In this document: positions 1 to 10,903 of the stretch, in pieces
How positions within the stretch are numbered: the first letter of the stretch is position 1
Layout of the letters: each line of letters begins with the position of its first letter
Translations under genes and position numbers: made by a program
NCBI GenBank assembly: GCA_022702545.1
Contig: JAHRBC010000005.1
Coordinates: 4,859,501-4,923,500 of the forward strand
Direction: 5' to 3'
Source: Phycomyces nitens
Lineage: Eukaryota; Mucoromycota; Mucoromycetes; Mucorales; Phycomycetaceae
Length of the DNA stretch: 64,000 nucleotides
The notes under the pieces: model-generated
Database searches by the model: none
The model's input: only the letters and a program-made list of their open reading frames with translations
Told to the model about the DNA's origin: nothing

Positions 1-561
1 AATATTTGGGGATCTGATGGAGTAAAATATCATTGGAAAAGGCCAGATGACCCACTACAAGACCATCATCTTGATTTAACTGTAAAACATGGAGGAGGCA
101 GTTTGATGATGTGGGGATGTATGACTTATGAAGGCATTGGATATGGTTGTCACATACAAGAACTCATGACAAGCAAAGTTTACTGTGATATACTTGAAGA
201 TAACCTGAAAGAAACTATAGATTTCTATGGTTTTGATAAGCAAAATATCATTTTTCAGCATGATAATGACCCAAAACACACAGCCAAGACAACCAAACAG
301 TACATCAGTGATATGGAATTGCAAGTACTCCCTTGGCCAGCCCAATCCCCAGACCTGAACCCAATTGAGCATCTTTGGCATCATTTAAAGTTGCAACTTT
401 CTTTATACTCTTTGAAGGCTAAAGGAGTACATGAACTTTGGGAAAGATGTGATAAAGAATGGAACAATATCACGCAGGATATTTGTAAAAAGTATATAGA
501 TACAATGCCAGCAAGAGTTGAAGCAGTAATTAAGGCAAAAGGCAAAAATACTAAATATTAA
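1..561 (+). CDS. Tc1/mariner transposase, C-terminal part (5' end outside window)
   Basis: The frame is open from base 1 to a TAA at 559-561, so about 186 residues of the DDE domain are present and the N-terminal helix-turn-helix half lies upstream of the window. Visible motifs in order are W-G-S-D-G near residue 3 (first catalytic Asp), GGGS-MMWGC near residue 33, HDNDPKH (second Asp) and WPAQSPDLNPIEHLW (catalytic Glu). The spacing between the second Asp and the Glu is 34 residues, the DD34E signature of the Tc1 family. It would cut and paste its own element at TA sites. I could not define its right terminal inverted repeat in the AT-rich 562-754 stretch. Intactness is unknown because the 5' half is unseen. 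Confidence 0.9.
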   Translation, partial: NIWGSDGVKYHWKRPDDPLQDHHLDLTVKHGGGSLMMWGCMTYEGIGYGCHIQELMTSKVYCDILEDNLKETIDFYGFDKQNIIFQHDNDPKHTAKTTKQYISDMELQVLPWPAQSPDLNPIEHLWHHLKLQLSLYSLKAKGVHELWERCDKEWNNITQDICKKYIDTMPARVEAVIKAKGKNTKY

Positions 562-1355
562 TAAAAGTGGCAAAAGGGTTCACATGTAATAAAAATCTTT
601 GTATTTATTTATCTCAATATGTTTTAAATCTCCGCTTATAAAATTTATAATAAATACACACCTAAAAAATATCTTTCAAATACTTTTTGTTTTATGCTAA
701 TATGATACATATTCATAGAGATATTATAAGACTAATAAATAATATATAAACATGCACTGCAAAAGAAGGGTTGTATTAGCCAGAATTAGAGATTTTGAAT
801 TATTACGAATTTTTAAAAATGAATTCTAACTCCATCATTTTGACAATTTTTTAATGATGAGACCTAATTTCGCATTTTATTTCATATATGAGCTCTAAAT
901 CGCATATTTGACGCAAAATAGCACACATTTTAATTGACTTTGCAAAATAAATAAATTAAATTGGCATTATTTTTTTTTCATTTTTATAAACTATATCGAT
1001 TTTTACGATTATTGCTTTTTATTGATTGTATAGACAAAACATTCAATATATTTAAGATGAATCAATGTGTACGTAATAATAATGACCAATATTTTAAAAT
1101 AAAAAATAATATTCAAGGATAATTAATAATTTCGGCACCATTAGTAATCCACCAATTTTTTTGAATGTAAGAGATTGGGTTTGTAATGCTTATAAATATT
1201 AAGGGAGATTGATTCAAAGCCCAGATATCAAAAGACGATGATGAATAAATGGTGTGTTTGATAATAGGATTAATAATATATATCGTCTCGCTCTGAAATA
1301 CGATTCATATAAAAAAGAGCCAAATATAATACCTCTTGCTCATATAATCTTTATT

Positions 1356-3200
1356 ATGAATAACATTAAAAACGAAACATACAACCTCCTGTGCAAATGT
1401 TCGGCCTGTACCAAATATACAGCCAATGGAATATTGCAGAATGCACAGACATTCATGCGCCATAAGAATTCTGATAATGTGTCAAGCATTGGTCCCAAGG
1501 ATAGAGATGATTGTAAGTGAAATTGTATATTGTTATTCATAATCTAATAATGTTTGTTGTTAATTATTACAGCCAATGTCAGAAGCACAGTTGAAGAAGA
1601 GTCAGATATCATAATGCCTGATATTTCTAATGAGTTTATTGATTGTAAGTGCGATATATTTTGGTTATCAATTACAGGTACTAACTTTTATTTTATTATA
1701 GATGAAGACAGCTTTTCTATCATGTCAGTCGAAACTACTGGACAACAGATACCTTTCTTGAGAGAAGACGATGTTTTTGACGTTGAGGAGGAATCAGATG
1801 TTGAGTCATCACTCATTGCAGCTGACAATGAGGATTCCGATTCAAATGATGAATCTAGCGATGAAGATGAGACTGAGATTGATGGCGGCAATGGTTTTGA
1901 ACAAATGATGGCTTCAAGTATGTATACATAAAATACAAACATATTTAATTGTATACAAGTTATTTATCATATACTTTCCTTTGTAGTTGGATCCTTGAAG
2001 ATTCATAACATGTCCCAAACCAGCCAGTTCATGGCTATCTTTGGCGTTATCTTCCAAGCATTCTACTTGGTTCAAACGGGAGGATTGGCCATGCTCAAAT
2101 TCTTTCACCATCTTCTTGTTGCCTTTGAGAAGGATGCTGACCTGCCACTTACTGTCAATGCCTTGAAAGCAATGACCGGATTTGACGTAATGACCAAAGG
2201 CATTGTAAAGTACACCGTTTGCAACAAGTGCTTTGCAATCTACTCGCCAGACAATCATCAGCCAACATGCACTTTCAAGAAATACTCCAGCACGCATACC
2301 CAAATTTGCAACAATCCAATTTTCACCGATCCATCTGCCAGAGATCCAATCCCGTTCATGGTATTCCCATACAGCTCACTCAAGAATACTTTGACACAGT
2401 ATCTCTGTAAGCCTGGATTTGAGGACAAGCTGTTCCAATGGAGATCAAGAGAGACCGTGGAGAACACCTTCCTTGACATATATGATGGTGCAATGTGGAA
2501 TGAGTTGCTCGATGATAATGATATGCCATTTGTTGACGATGACTATTCCCTCATGTTGACATTGAACGTGGATTGGTTTCAGCCATTCGATGGGCGCACT
2601 CATGCCAGTGGTGCTTTATATCTGTCGATTAATAACTTGCCCAGAGAGGAAAGGATGAAGCCAGAAAACATCATTCTTGTTGGCGTCATGCCAGGGCCAA
2701 AGGAAGCAAAGACCGATCAGATGAACAACTTTCTTGAGCCTCTTGTTGACGAGTTGGTTGACTTTTACACTGGAATGACAATCAAGACGGCCATGTTCCC
2801 TGGTGGTGTTCGTGTTCGTGCTGCTCTCATGTGTGTTGCCTGCGATATACCAGCTGCAAGAAAAACCGCGGGATTTACAGGGCATGCAAGCACCAACGCT
2901 TGTCACAAGTGTGCACGTCAGTTTTCGGTGATCGATGGATCGAGCAAGATCGATTACTCTGGGTTTGACGTTGAGAATTGGACACCAAGAGAAAAGGCAG
3001 CCAATGCTGTGCATGCCGAAATGTGGTTCAATGCAGAATCAGACGTCGAACGGGCAGAGTTGGAGAAAAACAATGGTACCCGATATTCTGAATTGCATCG
3101 CCTACACTACTTTGATCCTATCCGGTGTACGATCGTAGATCCTATGCACAACTTGTTTCTTGGTACAGCCAAACGGATGATCAGCATTTGGAGAGACCTC
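1356..3200 (+). CDS. Element A transposase, 5' exons (interrupted gene)
   Basis: Proposed exons are 1356-1512, 1573-1644, 1702-1917 and 1987-3200, with GT/AG borders and phases that agree at each junction. Exon 1 carries a C-x-C-x2-C-x17-H putative zinc site. Exons 2-3 are acidic (many Asp, Glu, Ser). Exon 4 begins the catalytic body: LTLNVDWFQPFDG, CDIPAARKTAGF, then CTIVDPMHNLFLGTAKRM. These resemble the Tnp2/Plavaka-type transposases of fungal CACTA elements (family knowledge). The frame is cut at codon CTC 3198-3200 by element B, which starts CACTGGG at 3201. The remainder lies at 18725-20014. The start ATG at 1356 is chosen because the finger follows about 15 residues later, as in the relatives. 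Confidence 0.85.
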
Positions 3201-3443
3201 CACTGGGAAAACGGTGGGCTATTCTACTGTGCACAGTTAACTGAGAACGTGGAGAAAGCTGAAGCAAATTTGCAACTCAACACGTTTTTTTTGTGATCAC
3301 CTTGAAAATATTGTTTTATTGTATTTAATTGGCTCGGATATAAAGAACAGGAGATAATATTTTTATACTCTTATAAAACCGTAGCAAATAAAGCATATGT
3401 AACACTTGTTTCCTTTTTGTTTAAACTTCAATACACAAATACC

Positions 3444-6400
3444 ATGTCTTCTACTTCCGATGTCTACAATGAGAAGTGCTTTTGCCCTAGATGCAGTACA
3501 AGCAAGAATGGTTACAGTCTTGTCCAGAAACTGACTGCTCAACGTCATGCAAAGAGAGCAAGATTAGAGCGTCTTGAAAATTGCGAAAGGGGCAAGTTAC
3601 TTTTGTAAACACTCTATGAATTGTATCATAATATATTTTACTAGAAATCTCCTCTCAACGCAATATGATAGATGTTGATTTTGAACGTAAGGATTATTTA
3701 TTGGCATAGCAACAGAAACTAAATAACTACTATATTCTATATCTGGCTACCTTGTTCCATAAAGTCGGGTCCTCAGATGTACTTGGTGATCAGGAGAACT
3801 CGCCGTTTTTGGAAGCCGATCCTTTTGCCGATCATGGCGAAATTGGTGCTGACAATGAGGCTAATGCCGATGCCGATGCTGATGCCGATGCCGATGAGAA
3901 TGAGATGAACGGTGGTGATGATGACGACGAGGGCGATTTGGAAGAGATCGAAGTTGAGGAGTTGGATGGTGAAGGTCAGTGTTAAATAGAGAAAAAGCCT
4001 AAAAAATTGGGTGTTAATATTTTCCATTTTAAAATAGATCCTTTTGCCTCCCCCAAATGCCTGAAAACCCAGTGCACAGGTTCATCGCCATTTCTGTTGT
4101 CCTGTTTGCATCCCGTTATGTGGTTGACAAGGGCGCCGTTGTCTTGATCGAGTTTGTCAACAAGCTCTTGACAATCTATGATCAAGATTTCCAACTGCCC
4201 ACAAGCCTGCTTGGTCTGCAGCGCATGACAGGATTTTCAGCCATGTCCCAAGGAATAAGGAAATCTGTTGTGTGCCAGGATTGTCACAAGGTGTACGAGG
4301 AAGCTGGGTCTGTTCCCCTTCGGTGTGATTTCCAGAAGCCAGGAGCACGTTCCTCTTGCGATTCCCAGTTGATGAAGGTGTCATCATCAGGTGCTTTGGT
4401 AGCCAGACGCCAATACAACTACCATTCTGTCAAGCAGGCGTTGAGAGTGTTTTTCCTCCGCCCAGATTTCGAAGCAAGAATCCGCCATTGGAACAAGGAG
4501 CTGAAGGTCGAAGACACGATGTGCGATGTGTACGACGGCGCCATGTGGAAGGAGCTCAAGGACTCGAATGGTGTTTCTTTCGTCCAAGACCCACGTTCTC
4601 TCATGCTGACATTGAACGTTGACTGGTTCCAGCCGTTCGATGGGGTGACCTATTCCTGTGGTGCGATCTACTTGGCCGTCAACAATCTTCCTAGGGCTGA
4701 GCGATTCAAGGCAGAGAACATCATTCTTGTTGGACTTATGCCTGGGCCCAAGGAACCAAAATCTGACGAGATCAACCACTATCTCAAGCCGTTGGTGGAC
4801 GATTTGGAAGAGCTGTACGTTGGTGTGAAGATGCGAACTGCCGAGTGTTCATCAGGTGTTACCGTCCGTGCTGCGTTGTTTATGGTGGCGTGCGACATTC
4901 CAGCTGCCAGAAAGACGAGTGGGTTTACTTCCCACAACAGCACCCATGCATGCTTCAAGTGTAGTCGTGGTTTCTCTCGTTTGGACGGAACAAACAGCGT
5001 TGACTTTCGTGGCTTCGACTCTGCACAGTGGTCCCTTCGCAGTGGTGTCGAAAATCGGTTGCATGCTGAGGTGTGGAAGAGTGCCAGTACGCCCTCAGAA
5101 AGGCATCAGCTGGAAATCAAAAATGGCGTTCGATGGTCCCAGTTGCATCGCCTTGGATACTTTGACGTTGTTCGCTGCACGATCATTGATCCCATGCACA
5201 ATCTCTTCTTGGGTACGGCCAAGCGAATGGTCGAGAGGTGGATTGACGATGGCCTGATCACAGACCGTGATCTTGCTGCCATGCAAAAGACTGCCGAGTC
5301 TATGGTTCTGCCGGCCGATTATGCTGTCCTCAAAGGCAAGATCGGAAAAGGCTTTTCCTACATGAAAGCAGACGAGTGGAAGTCCTGGGTCCTCGTATAC
5401 TCTCCAGTCCTGTTGAAAGGTGTGCTCCCTCCTGACAACTTCAACAACTGGATCAGCTTCGTTGATGCCTGCCGCCTTTTGGTCAAGCCAGCAATCTCGT
5501 TTTCCGAGGCAACCGATGCCCACGATTTCCTGGAAACATTCGGTCGAAGATGTCAGTCCCTATATCCTGCGAATCTTCTCACTTGTAACATGCACCTACA
5601 CCTTCATCTTCATACCATTATTCGTGATTTTGGACCAGTGTACGGTTATTGGCTGTTTTCATTTGAGAGATACAATGGATTGTTAAAAAACATCAAGACC
5701 AACAGACGAGACGGCTTTGAGTCCACCTACATGAAGAACTTTATTAATGATGCATACAAGGGCGATTATGTATCTTCTGTTCTTCAATGTCCCAGTCAAA
5801 CCCCCTTCCGCCCCTTTATGTCCAAACTTACCTCCTCCTCCTATGCCCCATCCTATGCCCCATCCCATGCCTCCTCCCATGCCTCCTCCTATGCCCCCTC
5901 CTATGCCATGTCTCAAGGCCCTTTCCGGTTGAGAGCATTTATGCAAGCCTCTATGAATCTACTCTCTATCAAAGGCAACGAACCTCTCCCTCCTTCTGCG
6001 TTGCCACTCTCTATGAAACCGTATGAATCAATGAATGACCTTGAATATCCCTATCTCTTGGAACACTATAAGCTCGTATATGCAAAGCCAGATTTAGTGG
6101 ATTACCGACATGCCTCATCTTCGCCGTATTTTGTTGACAACCAAATATGCAAGATCGCGTCTATCGATCTCCTTGGCCAGTCATACAAAGGCAAGAAGGG
6201 TACTGTCGGTCATGGTTCTTATGTTCAAGCTCTGTTCTCTGGAAATGACGACGAAAATCCAACTGCGTACACAGGCGAGATTCAATATATGTTTGTCCAT
6301 TCCCAGTCTATGCCCCCTATGTCTCATGGCCGACTAAATCGTCATCACAATAAGCAACATGTTTTCGCGTACGTTCGCTGGTTTGTCTTTGATTCCGAGC

Positions 6401-6576
6401 GTACAAGAGAACATGAAAGTGTTGACATTTGTAGGCCACAATTTTCTCCAGCCAACTACCACAGTATTGTGCCTGTACATCGCATTCTGTTAGAAGTAGC
6501 ACTGGCTGAACATATGACCCAAAATAATGTAAAGAAGATACTGGTTATCCCTTTACCTAAAAAAATATATGCTTAA
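3444..6576 (+). pseudogene. Element B copy 1 transposase, one frameshift
   Basis: Exons are 3444-3591, 3645-3686, 3765 (or 3777)-3974 and 4038-6576. Exon 1 is 148 nt, exactly as in element D, and encodes a C-x-C-x2-C-x17-H finger. Its phase requires a GC donor (GGG|GCAAGT), followed by an ordinary TAG acceptor. Exon 3 is acidic, with an (Ala-Asp) run. Exon 4 carries NVDWFQPFDG, CDIPAARKTSGF, DPMHNLFLGTAKRM, DFGPVYGYWLFSFERYNG, a Ser/Tyr/Ala/Pro-rich repeat near residue 600 and the C-terminal IPLPKKIYA. Compared with copy 2, one base is missing just before the ATG at 4057, which takes the first three exons out of frame with the 839-residue body. The body could still be made from the internal ATG at 4057. 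Confidence 0.85.
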
Positions 6577-6719
6577 GTTTTAATAAAATATGTCTTTACT
6601 CATTTTTAAACAAGATTGCATACCAGAATAAAATAAACAAGTATAGGATTTGAATGAGTCTTTAGGATTGAGTGCATGAGAGGAGCAAAGATGAGGTTTT
6701 TTTATTTTTTTTAATTTTT

Positions 6720-7960
6720 TTAATTTCTAACGGCCCATTCAGGTGGGGGAGGGACCATTCCCTCCGGGACTGCTACTTCGTCGACGCGGCCAAACTTTCG
6801 ACGAAGCATCTGACGATGTCTTGTTCCCAAGCCAGCAAGCACGTAGTCATCGACGAGTTCAAGGAAATGATTGAACTAAAATATTCATTAGTATTCTATA
6901 AAAATAATAAACAATATTCTTTGCGAATTTATTTACCTCGTCGCTTCGCCAGCTTGGGCGCGCAGTGAGGATGCGACGCCCGAACGAAGCATCGCTCCCC
7001 TCATCGTCAGACTCACCCTCAGACATTGCTGCCTTTTGGATGAGATTGCTGCAGTCCCGGTCCATTTCTTGGTCAATCGCCGCCTTGTTATTGGAGTATG
7101 CCTCCCGGCGGCGAGTGAGATGCTGATGAAATATATGATTGTCAATTGAGTTAATAGGAATCCTTTTCATAATAAAAATAATAACTCACGTCCGCCTGAC
7201 GGCCATTTCTTCTTGAGCGAGCATTCGCTTCTGCTCGCTTCTCAAAAGACTTCTTCTCCTGAGTCCGCCTTCCATTGAAGTTGGTGTATATATACCGGCG
7301 GAGGTCAGGGTACCTCAACCCAGACTCAAGAAACCTTGGCTGGAGATAGGCCATTATCTCGAGTACCAACTCTTTGTTGGGACTCTCGTTAAAGGCCACG
7401 TCCGTTCTCCAGCTAGGCTTTCGGTTGTTAGCCTCAACCAAGTCTGGGTTGTTGGACCTGAAGTTTTGGGTCTTCAGGTAGCGTCTGATGAAGCCCTAAT
7501 ATATTTTTAGAAGGTATTAGACTAGCAATATATTTCAATAGTATATACTCACATACGCGCGGTTGGTTTCCTGCATTTGAGGAGCTTCAAACGCAGCAAG
7601 TGCAACCACAGTGGGGGAGAGAGGAGCAGCAGCAACGGGAGCAGCAACAATGAGGGCAGCAACAATGGGGGCAGCAGCAACGGAAGCAGCAGCAACGGGG
7701 GCAGCAGCAACGGGGGCAGCAGCAACGGGGGCAGAAGAAGTTGCCCCAGGGACATTTCCAAAACCATCCAAGATGGCAATGGTACTGGCACCATCTTGGA
7801 TGATAACACCAAGCCTGGTGTCCATAGTGGCTAGCCTGGTGCCAACAGAACGCACCTCTCCAGTCACATTGGACAAACCAGCCTCCACACTGGTCAATCT
7901 GTCCATTAATTCCCTGAACTCGTCGGTTGTTCGAGGAGCAATTGCACGTCTGTTTGCCAT
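6720..7960 (-). CDS. Element B copy 1 accessory protein (CACTA second gene)
   Basis: Four exons on the minus strand, 7960-7553, 7495-7190, 7122-6937 and 6875-6720 (408, 306, 186, 156 nt), all in phase 0, give 351 residues. Exon 1 encodes a helical segment (residues about 12-60) and an Ala/Val/Pro repeat made by 15-bp DNA repeats. Exon 2 holds the conserved core with KPSWRTDVAFNESPNKELV and a basic tail. Exon 3 holds DRDCSNLIQKAAMSEGESDDEG and ends RPSWRSDE. Exon 4 ends PPPPEWAVRN. The same architecture occurs in elements C, D and E. I do not recognise the domain. By position it corresponds to the second, DNA-binding gene of plant CACTA elements (TnpA role), but that is inference. It runs convergent to the transposase, 143 bp away. 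Confidence 0.85.
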
Positions 7961-8376
7961 AATCTACAAAATATCAAATAATAATTTTCAATTGTTAATT
8001 GTCTTTATTTCATGGGATCTCATATAAAATATGTAATGTCTTATACATACAATTGATATTTGTTTTATTGAAAGGTTTTGGGAAGCAGAAGGGTGTGTTG
8101 TGTGTGAACAGGCCTTTGAGAATATAAAATACAGAGTATTTATAAAAAAGGAGTTTGATGAGCGGATCCAAACACTTCTTGTACACACTAATGAATGGCT
8201 CCATTTGTTTTTAGATTCTATCCATTACACCTATTCTGTCTCTGTTTCAAATTATATATCCTTGTATTCTTTTCTTTTTGCTCTTTTTCCTTTCCCTCGT
8301 TTCCTATATCCGGGCCCATTTTTTCTTTCTTTTTTACACCTCTTTACACTAAAAAATCGGCGGCTTCTTTATAAAC

Positions 8377-8772
8377 ATGCGCTCATTCCAATACATCCTG
8401 CCTGCATTGCTCATCCAAACAATCTGTGGTCAGTTGAATGTGCCTTTAGCATCTCGCAAATTATCCTGACTCTCTTTTTTTTATTTTATAGACCTCCTCA
8501 ACTCACACAGCTTTATTATATGGTTCAATCATCAATATTGGGCTAAAAAAATCTTTTTGTGTCAAACGATTTTCTATTCTAACGTTGCTTATTTTATTGT
8601 AGACCACACCACCAATCACCCCATCTACCTCTTCCTTCATGTACGATTGTAATCATAATGGTAATATCTTTTTTTGGTCTTTATATTTTTTATAATATTA
8701 TTCTGATCCTCTCTTTTTATCTTATAGCCTTCCGCCACTCACACAGTCTATTATATTGGTATCGTCATCAGT
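8377..8772 (+). ncRNA. Element B copy 1 mini-exon unit, first part
   Basis: This unit is divergent from the accessory gene, whose start is at 7960. Short exons with GT/AG-like borders are seen at about 8377-8428, 8492-8540, 8603-8660 and from 8728. It is cut at 8772 by element C and continues at 16684. Exon 1 could start a short peptide (ATG at 8377), but joining exons 2 and 3 makes an in-frame TGA, so I favour a non-coding transcript. The same exons and parts of the introns occur in B copy 2 (39921-41690) and, recognisably, in D. Confidence 0.5.
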
Positions 8773-8794
8773 CACTGGAAAAAGTATACGATTT

Positions 8795-8871
8795 TATGGT
8801 GGAGAAATATCTGTAGTATTAAAGTACCATCATCGATTTATTGTTATTTCAATCTATATTTCTCCACCATA
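8795..8871. repeat. Inverted repeat in the subterminal region of element C
   Basis: A 16-bp arm, TATGGTGGAGAAATAT at 8795-8810, is repeated as its exact complement at 8856-8871, with a 45-bp spacer. It lies 22 bp inside the element end. CACTA elements usually carry repeated subterminal transposase-binding sites, so this may be one; no function is shown by the sequence. Confidence 0.8.
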
Positions 8872-9075
8872 CAAATATGAATGATACTATAGGGAATGAC
8901 GCCTGGTCTATCAGAGAAATAGGTCTTTAGTTCCGCTTGAAAAACCTTTGATACCCCCCAACTTTTCTGTTATTAAAGAGGTCTAGTTTATTTTATATTT
9001 CGTGTCGAGTAAGCCTATTATTTATTGTATTTTGTGCCATATAAAGCTAATCGCAATATCGCGATTTACAATCTA

Positions 9076-10423
9076 CAGTGAGCGGAACAAAGTAGCAGCC
9101 CAATTTTCAGTTGCCGCATATTTTGAAAACATGCATGGTTTTCATATTTGAAAAAGCATATCAAAGATACTAGTTAAGAAGCTCATATTACTACAAAACA
9201 CTTATTGAACATTTTAATTTTATAATTTATAACAAAATACATATTTTTAATATTTGGTATTATTACCATTGGCATCAATAACAGCCTGACATCTTCTAGG
9301 CATGCTGGAGATTAAACTCCCCAAATACTCTTTTGGTATTTTCTTCCACTCCCTTTCAACAGCATGCTTCAAATGATAGGTACTGATCAAGTTGTACTTA
9401 TTTGATCGTACCTGACGCTTGAGGTAAGCCCAAACATGCTCTATGGGGTTCAAGTCTGGACTTTGGGCTGGCCAGTTACCCATAAGCTGAAGACGATTTT
9501 CTTTCTTCCAGGCCATCGTCAAAGCACTTGTGTGACATCGGGCATTGTCCTCCTGTAGCTTAAAACGCCTCCAGCTTTGGTCTTGCTTAAAAGCATTTAA
9601 AGAAGGGAGGTAAGCTCTTTCCAAGGTGCTGATGTACTTCTTGGAATTAATATTTCCTTTCATGACATCTAAAACTCCGACACCCTTGCCATAAAAACAC
9701 CCCCAGACCATAATGGCACCACCACCAAACTTCACGGTTGGTGAGATGAAGTTGAGGCGAAAACCGGTCTTGTTGCGCCTAAGAACTCTCCTGCGCCCAT
9801 CACTTCCGTGAAGCTTGAAACGGGACTCATCAGACCAGATGATAGCGTTCCAATCTGTGAGTTTCCATGTCAGATGTTCTTTTGCCCATTGCAATCGCTT
9901 CTTTCGATTAACTTCTGAAATCTTTGGTTTTGAAATCATTCTACGGGAGTAAATACCAACTCCACGTAGAAACTTGCGTAGAGTCTTGTCTGCTACAGGT
10001 GTAGCCAAGTTTTTACAGATCTTGGTTAATGGCTCTGTTGGATCTCGGCTAATCTCAAGAATGATCTGTCTTTTGTCTCTTTTATTCAGTTTTGGTGGTC
10101 TACCAGATCGTGTAGAAGCTTTATGCGAGCCTGTTTCTCTGTAACTTTTAAGGACACGCTTTACGACGCCTTTGCCGACACTGACTTTTTTAGCTATGTC
10201 CACTTGGCTTGTTCCATTCTTAATGCTCTCATGTACAATGATGGCACGAGTTGTGTCATCAGTTTGCTTATAACCAGAAGGGTGAACCTTTGGGGACTTT
10301 TCTGTGCATTTAGTTTGTTCCATGTTGTTTTGAAATGATGTGTTAGAAGGGAAAGAGAGAGTTTTTATTTATGATGCAATATCGGCTATTAAACATTGGG
10401 CTGCTACTTTGTTCCGCTCACTG
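9076..10423 (-). mobile_element. Tc1-like element, complete, inserted in element C
   Basis: It is 1348 bp long with terminal inverted repeats identical over 29 bp (start CAGTGAGCGGAACAAAGTAG). The TA duplication lies at 9074-9075 and 10424-10425. It contains one intact transposase gene on the minus strand. Identical ends and an unbroken frame suggest it is young, the last arrival of the nested series. Confidence 0.95.
9247..10323 (-). CDS. Tc1-like transposase, full length (358 aa)
   Basis: The single-exon gene has 358 residues, slightly long for the 340-residue Tc1 family norm. The N-terminal half holds two helix-turn-helix segments (residues about 20-70 with TSQVDIAKKVSVGKGVVKRV, and about 80-130) separated by a GRPPKLNKRDKR hook-like linker. 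The catalytic half has WSDESRFKLHG (first Asp), GGGAIMVWGCFYG, LQEDNARCH (second Asp) and WPAQSPDLNPIEHVW (Glu). By my count 35 residues separate the second Asp and the Glu, one more than in classical DD34E. Both flanking inverted repeats are intact, so the copy may be active. The start at 10323 lies about 100 bp inside the element end. Confidence 0.95.
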   Translation of the reverse strand: MEQTKCTEKSPKVHPSGYKQTDDTTRAIIVHESIKNGTSQVDIAKKVSVGKGVVKRVLKSYRETGSHKASTRSGRPPKLNKRDKRQIILEISRDPTEPLTKICKNLATPVADKTLRKFLRGVGIYSRRMISKPKISEVNRKKRLQWAKEHLTWKLTDWNAIIWSDESRFKLHGSDGRRRVLRRNKTGFRLNFISPTVKFGGGAIMVWGCFYGKGVGVLDVMKGNINSKKYISTLERAYLPSLNAFKQDQSWRRFKLQEDNARCHTSALTMAWKKENRLQLMGNWPAQSPDLNPIEHVWAYLKRQVRSNKYNLISTYHLKHAVEREWKKIPKEYLGSLISSMPRRCQAVIDANGNNTKY

Positions 10424-10462
10424 TATTCATATCCTTTACTTTTAACCTCAGTAACTCATCTC

Positions 10463-10610
10463 TTTAGGCTGAAAAGCAAAGGGAAATAGTGTCTTTAGAC
10501 TGAAAATCAAAGGGAAATAATGTCTTTAGACTGAAAAGCAAAGGGAAATAATGTCTTTTAGACTGAAAAGCAAAGGGAAATAATGTCTTTTAGACTGAAA
10601 AGCACCGTAT
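10463..10610. repeat. Minisatellite in element C
   Basis: About five direct copies of a 34-37 bp unit with the core AGACTGAAAAGCAAAGGGAA followed by ATAATGTCTTT lie just to the right of the Tc1-like insert. They are in the subterminal part of element C, beyond its mini-exon unit. Repeated subterminal motifs are typical binding sites in CACTA elements; that role is inference. Confidence 0.8.
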
Positions 10611-10903
10611 CATACGTTTACATACAAGCCTCATTTGTTGATTTTTAAAAAATAAATTGTTTTTTATTTATTTTTTATTTATTTAATATATATATTTCTA
10701 GATGAATGCTCTAATCATATAATAATAATATATATGCTATTTCTAGAGTATTGTTTGATATTTTGCATCTAGCAAGACCAACAAGTTCCTACCTGATAGA
10801 TATTGGGTACTGTCTTGGAGAAGAATGGTGCTATTTAATAGTAATAGGAGCAAAGATTAATTAAATAATCGTAGTGGATCAAATTATTTGCTGTTGTACT
10901 TAC

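Noticed and set aside
562..754. Right terminal inverted repeat of the first Tc1 element
   Set aside because: The left end is outside the window, so no complementary repeat can be identified with confidence.
5747..6026. Pro/Met and Cys/Leu-rich frames opposite and beside the B transposase repeat
   Set aside because: They are alternate frames of the repeated Ser-Tyr-Ala-Pro coding segment of the transposase.
8100..8546. A 148-residue open frame upstream of and through the first mini-exons of B
   Set aside because: It reads through a clear GT/AG intron and the promoter region between divergent units, and is not kept in copy 2 at full length.
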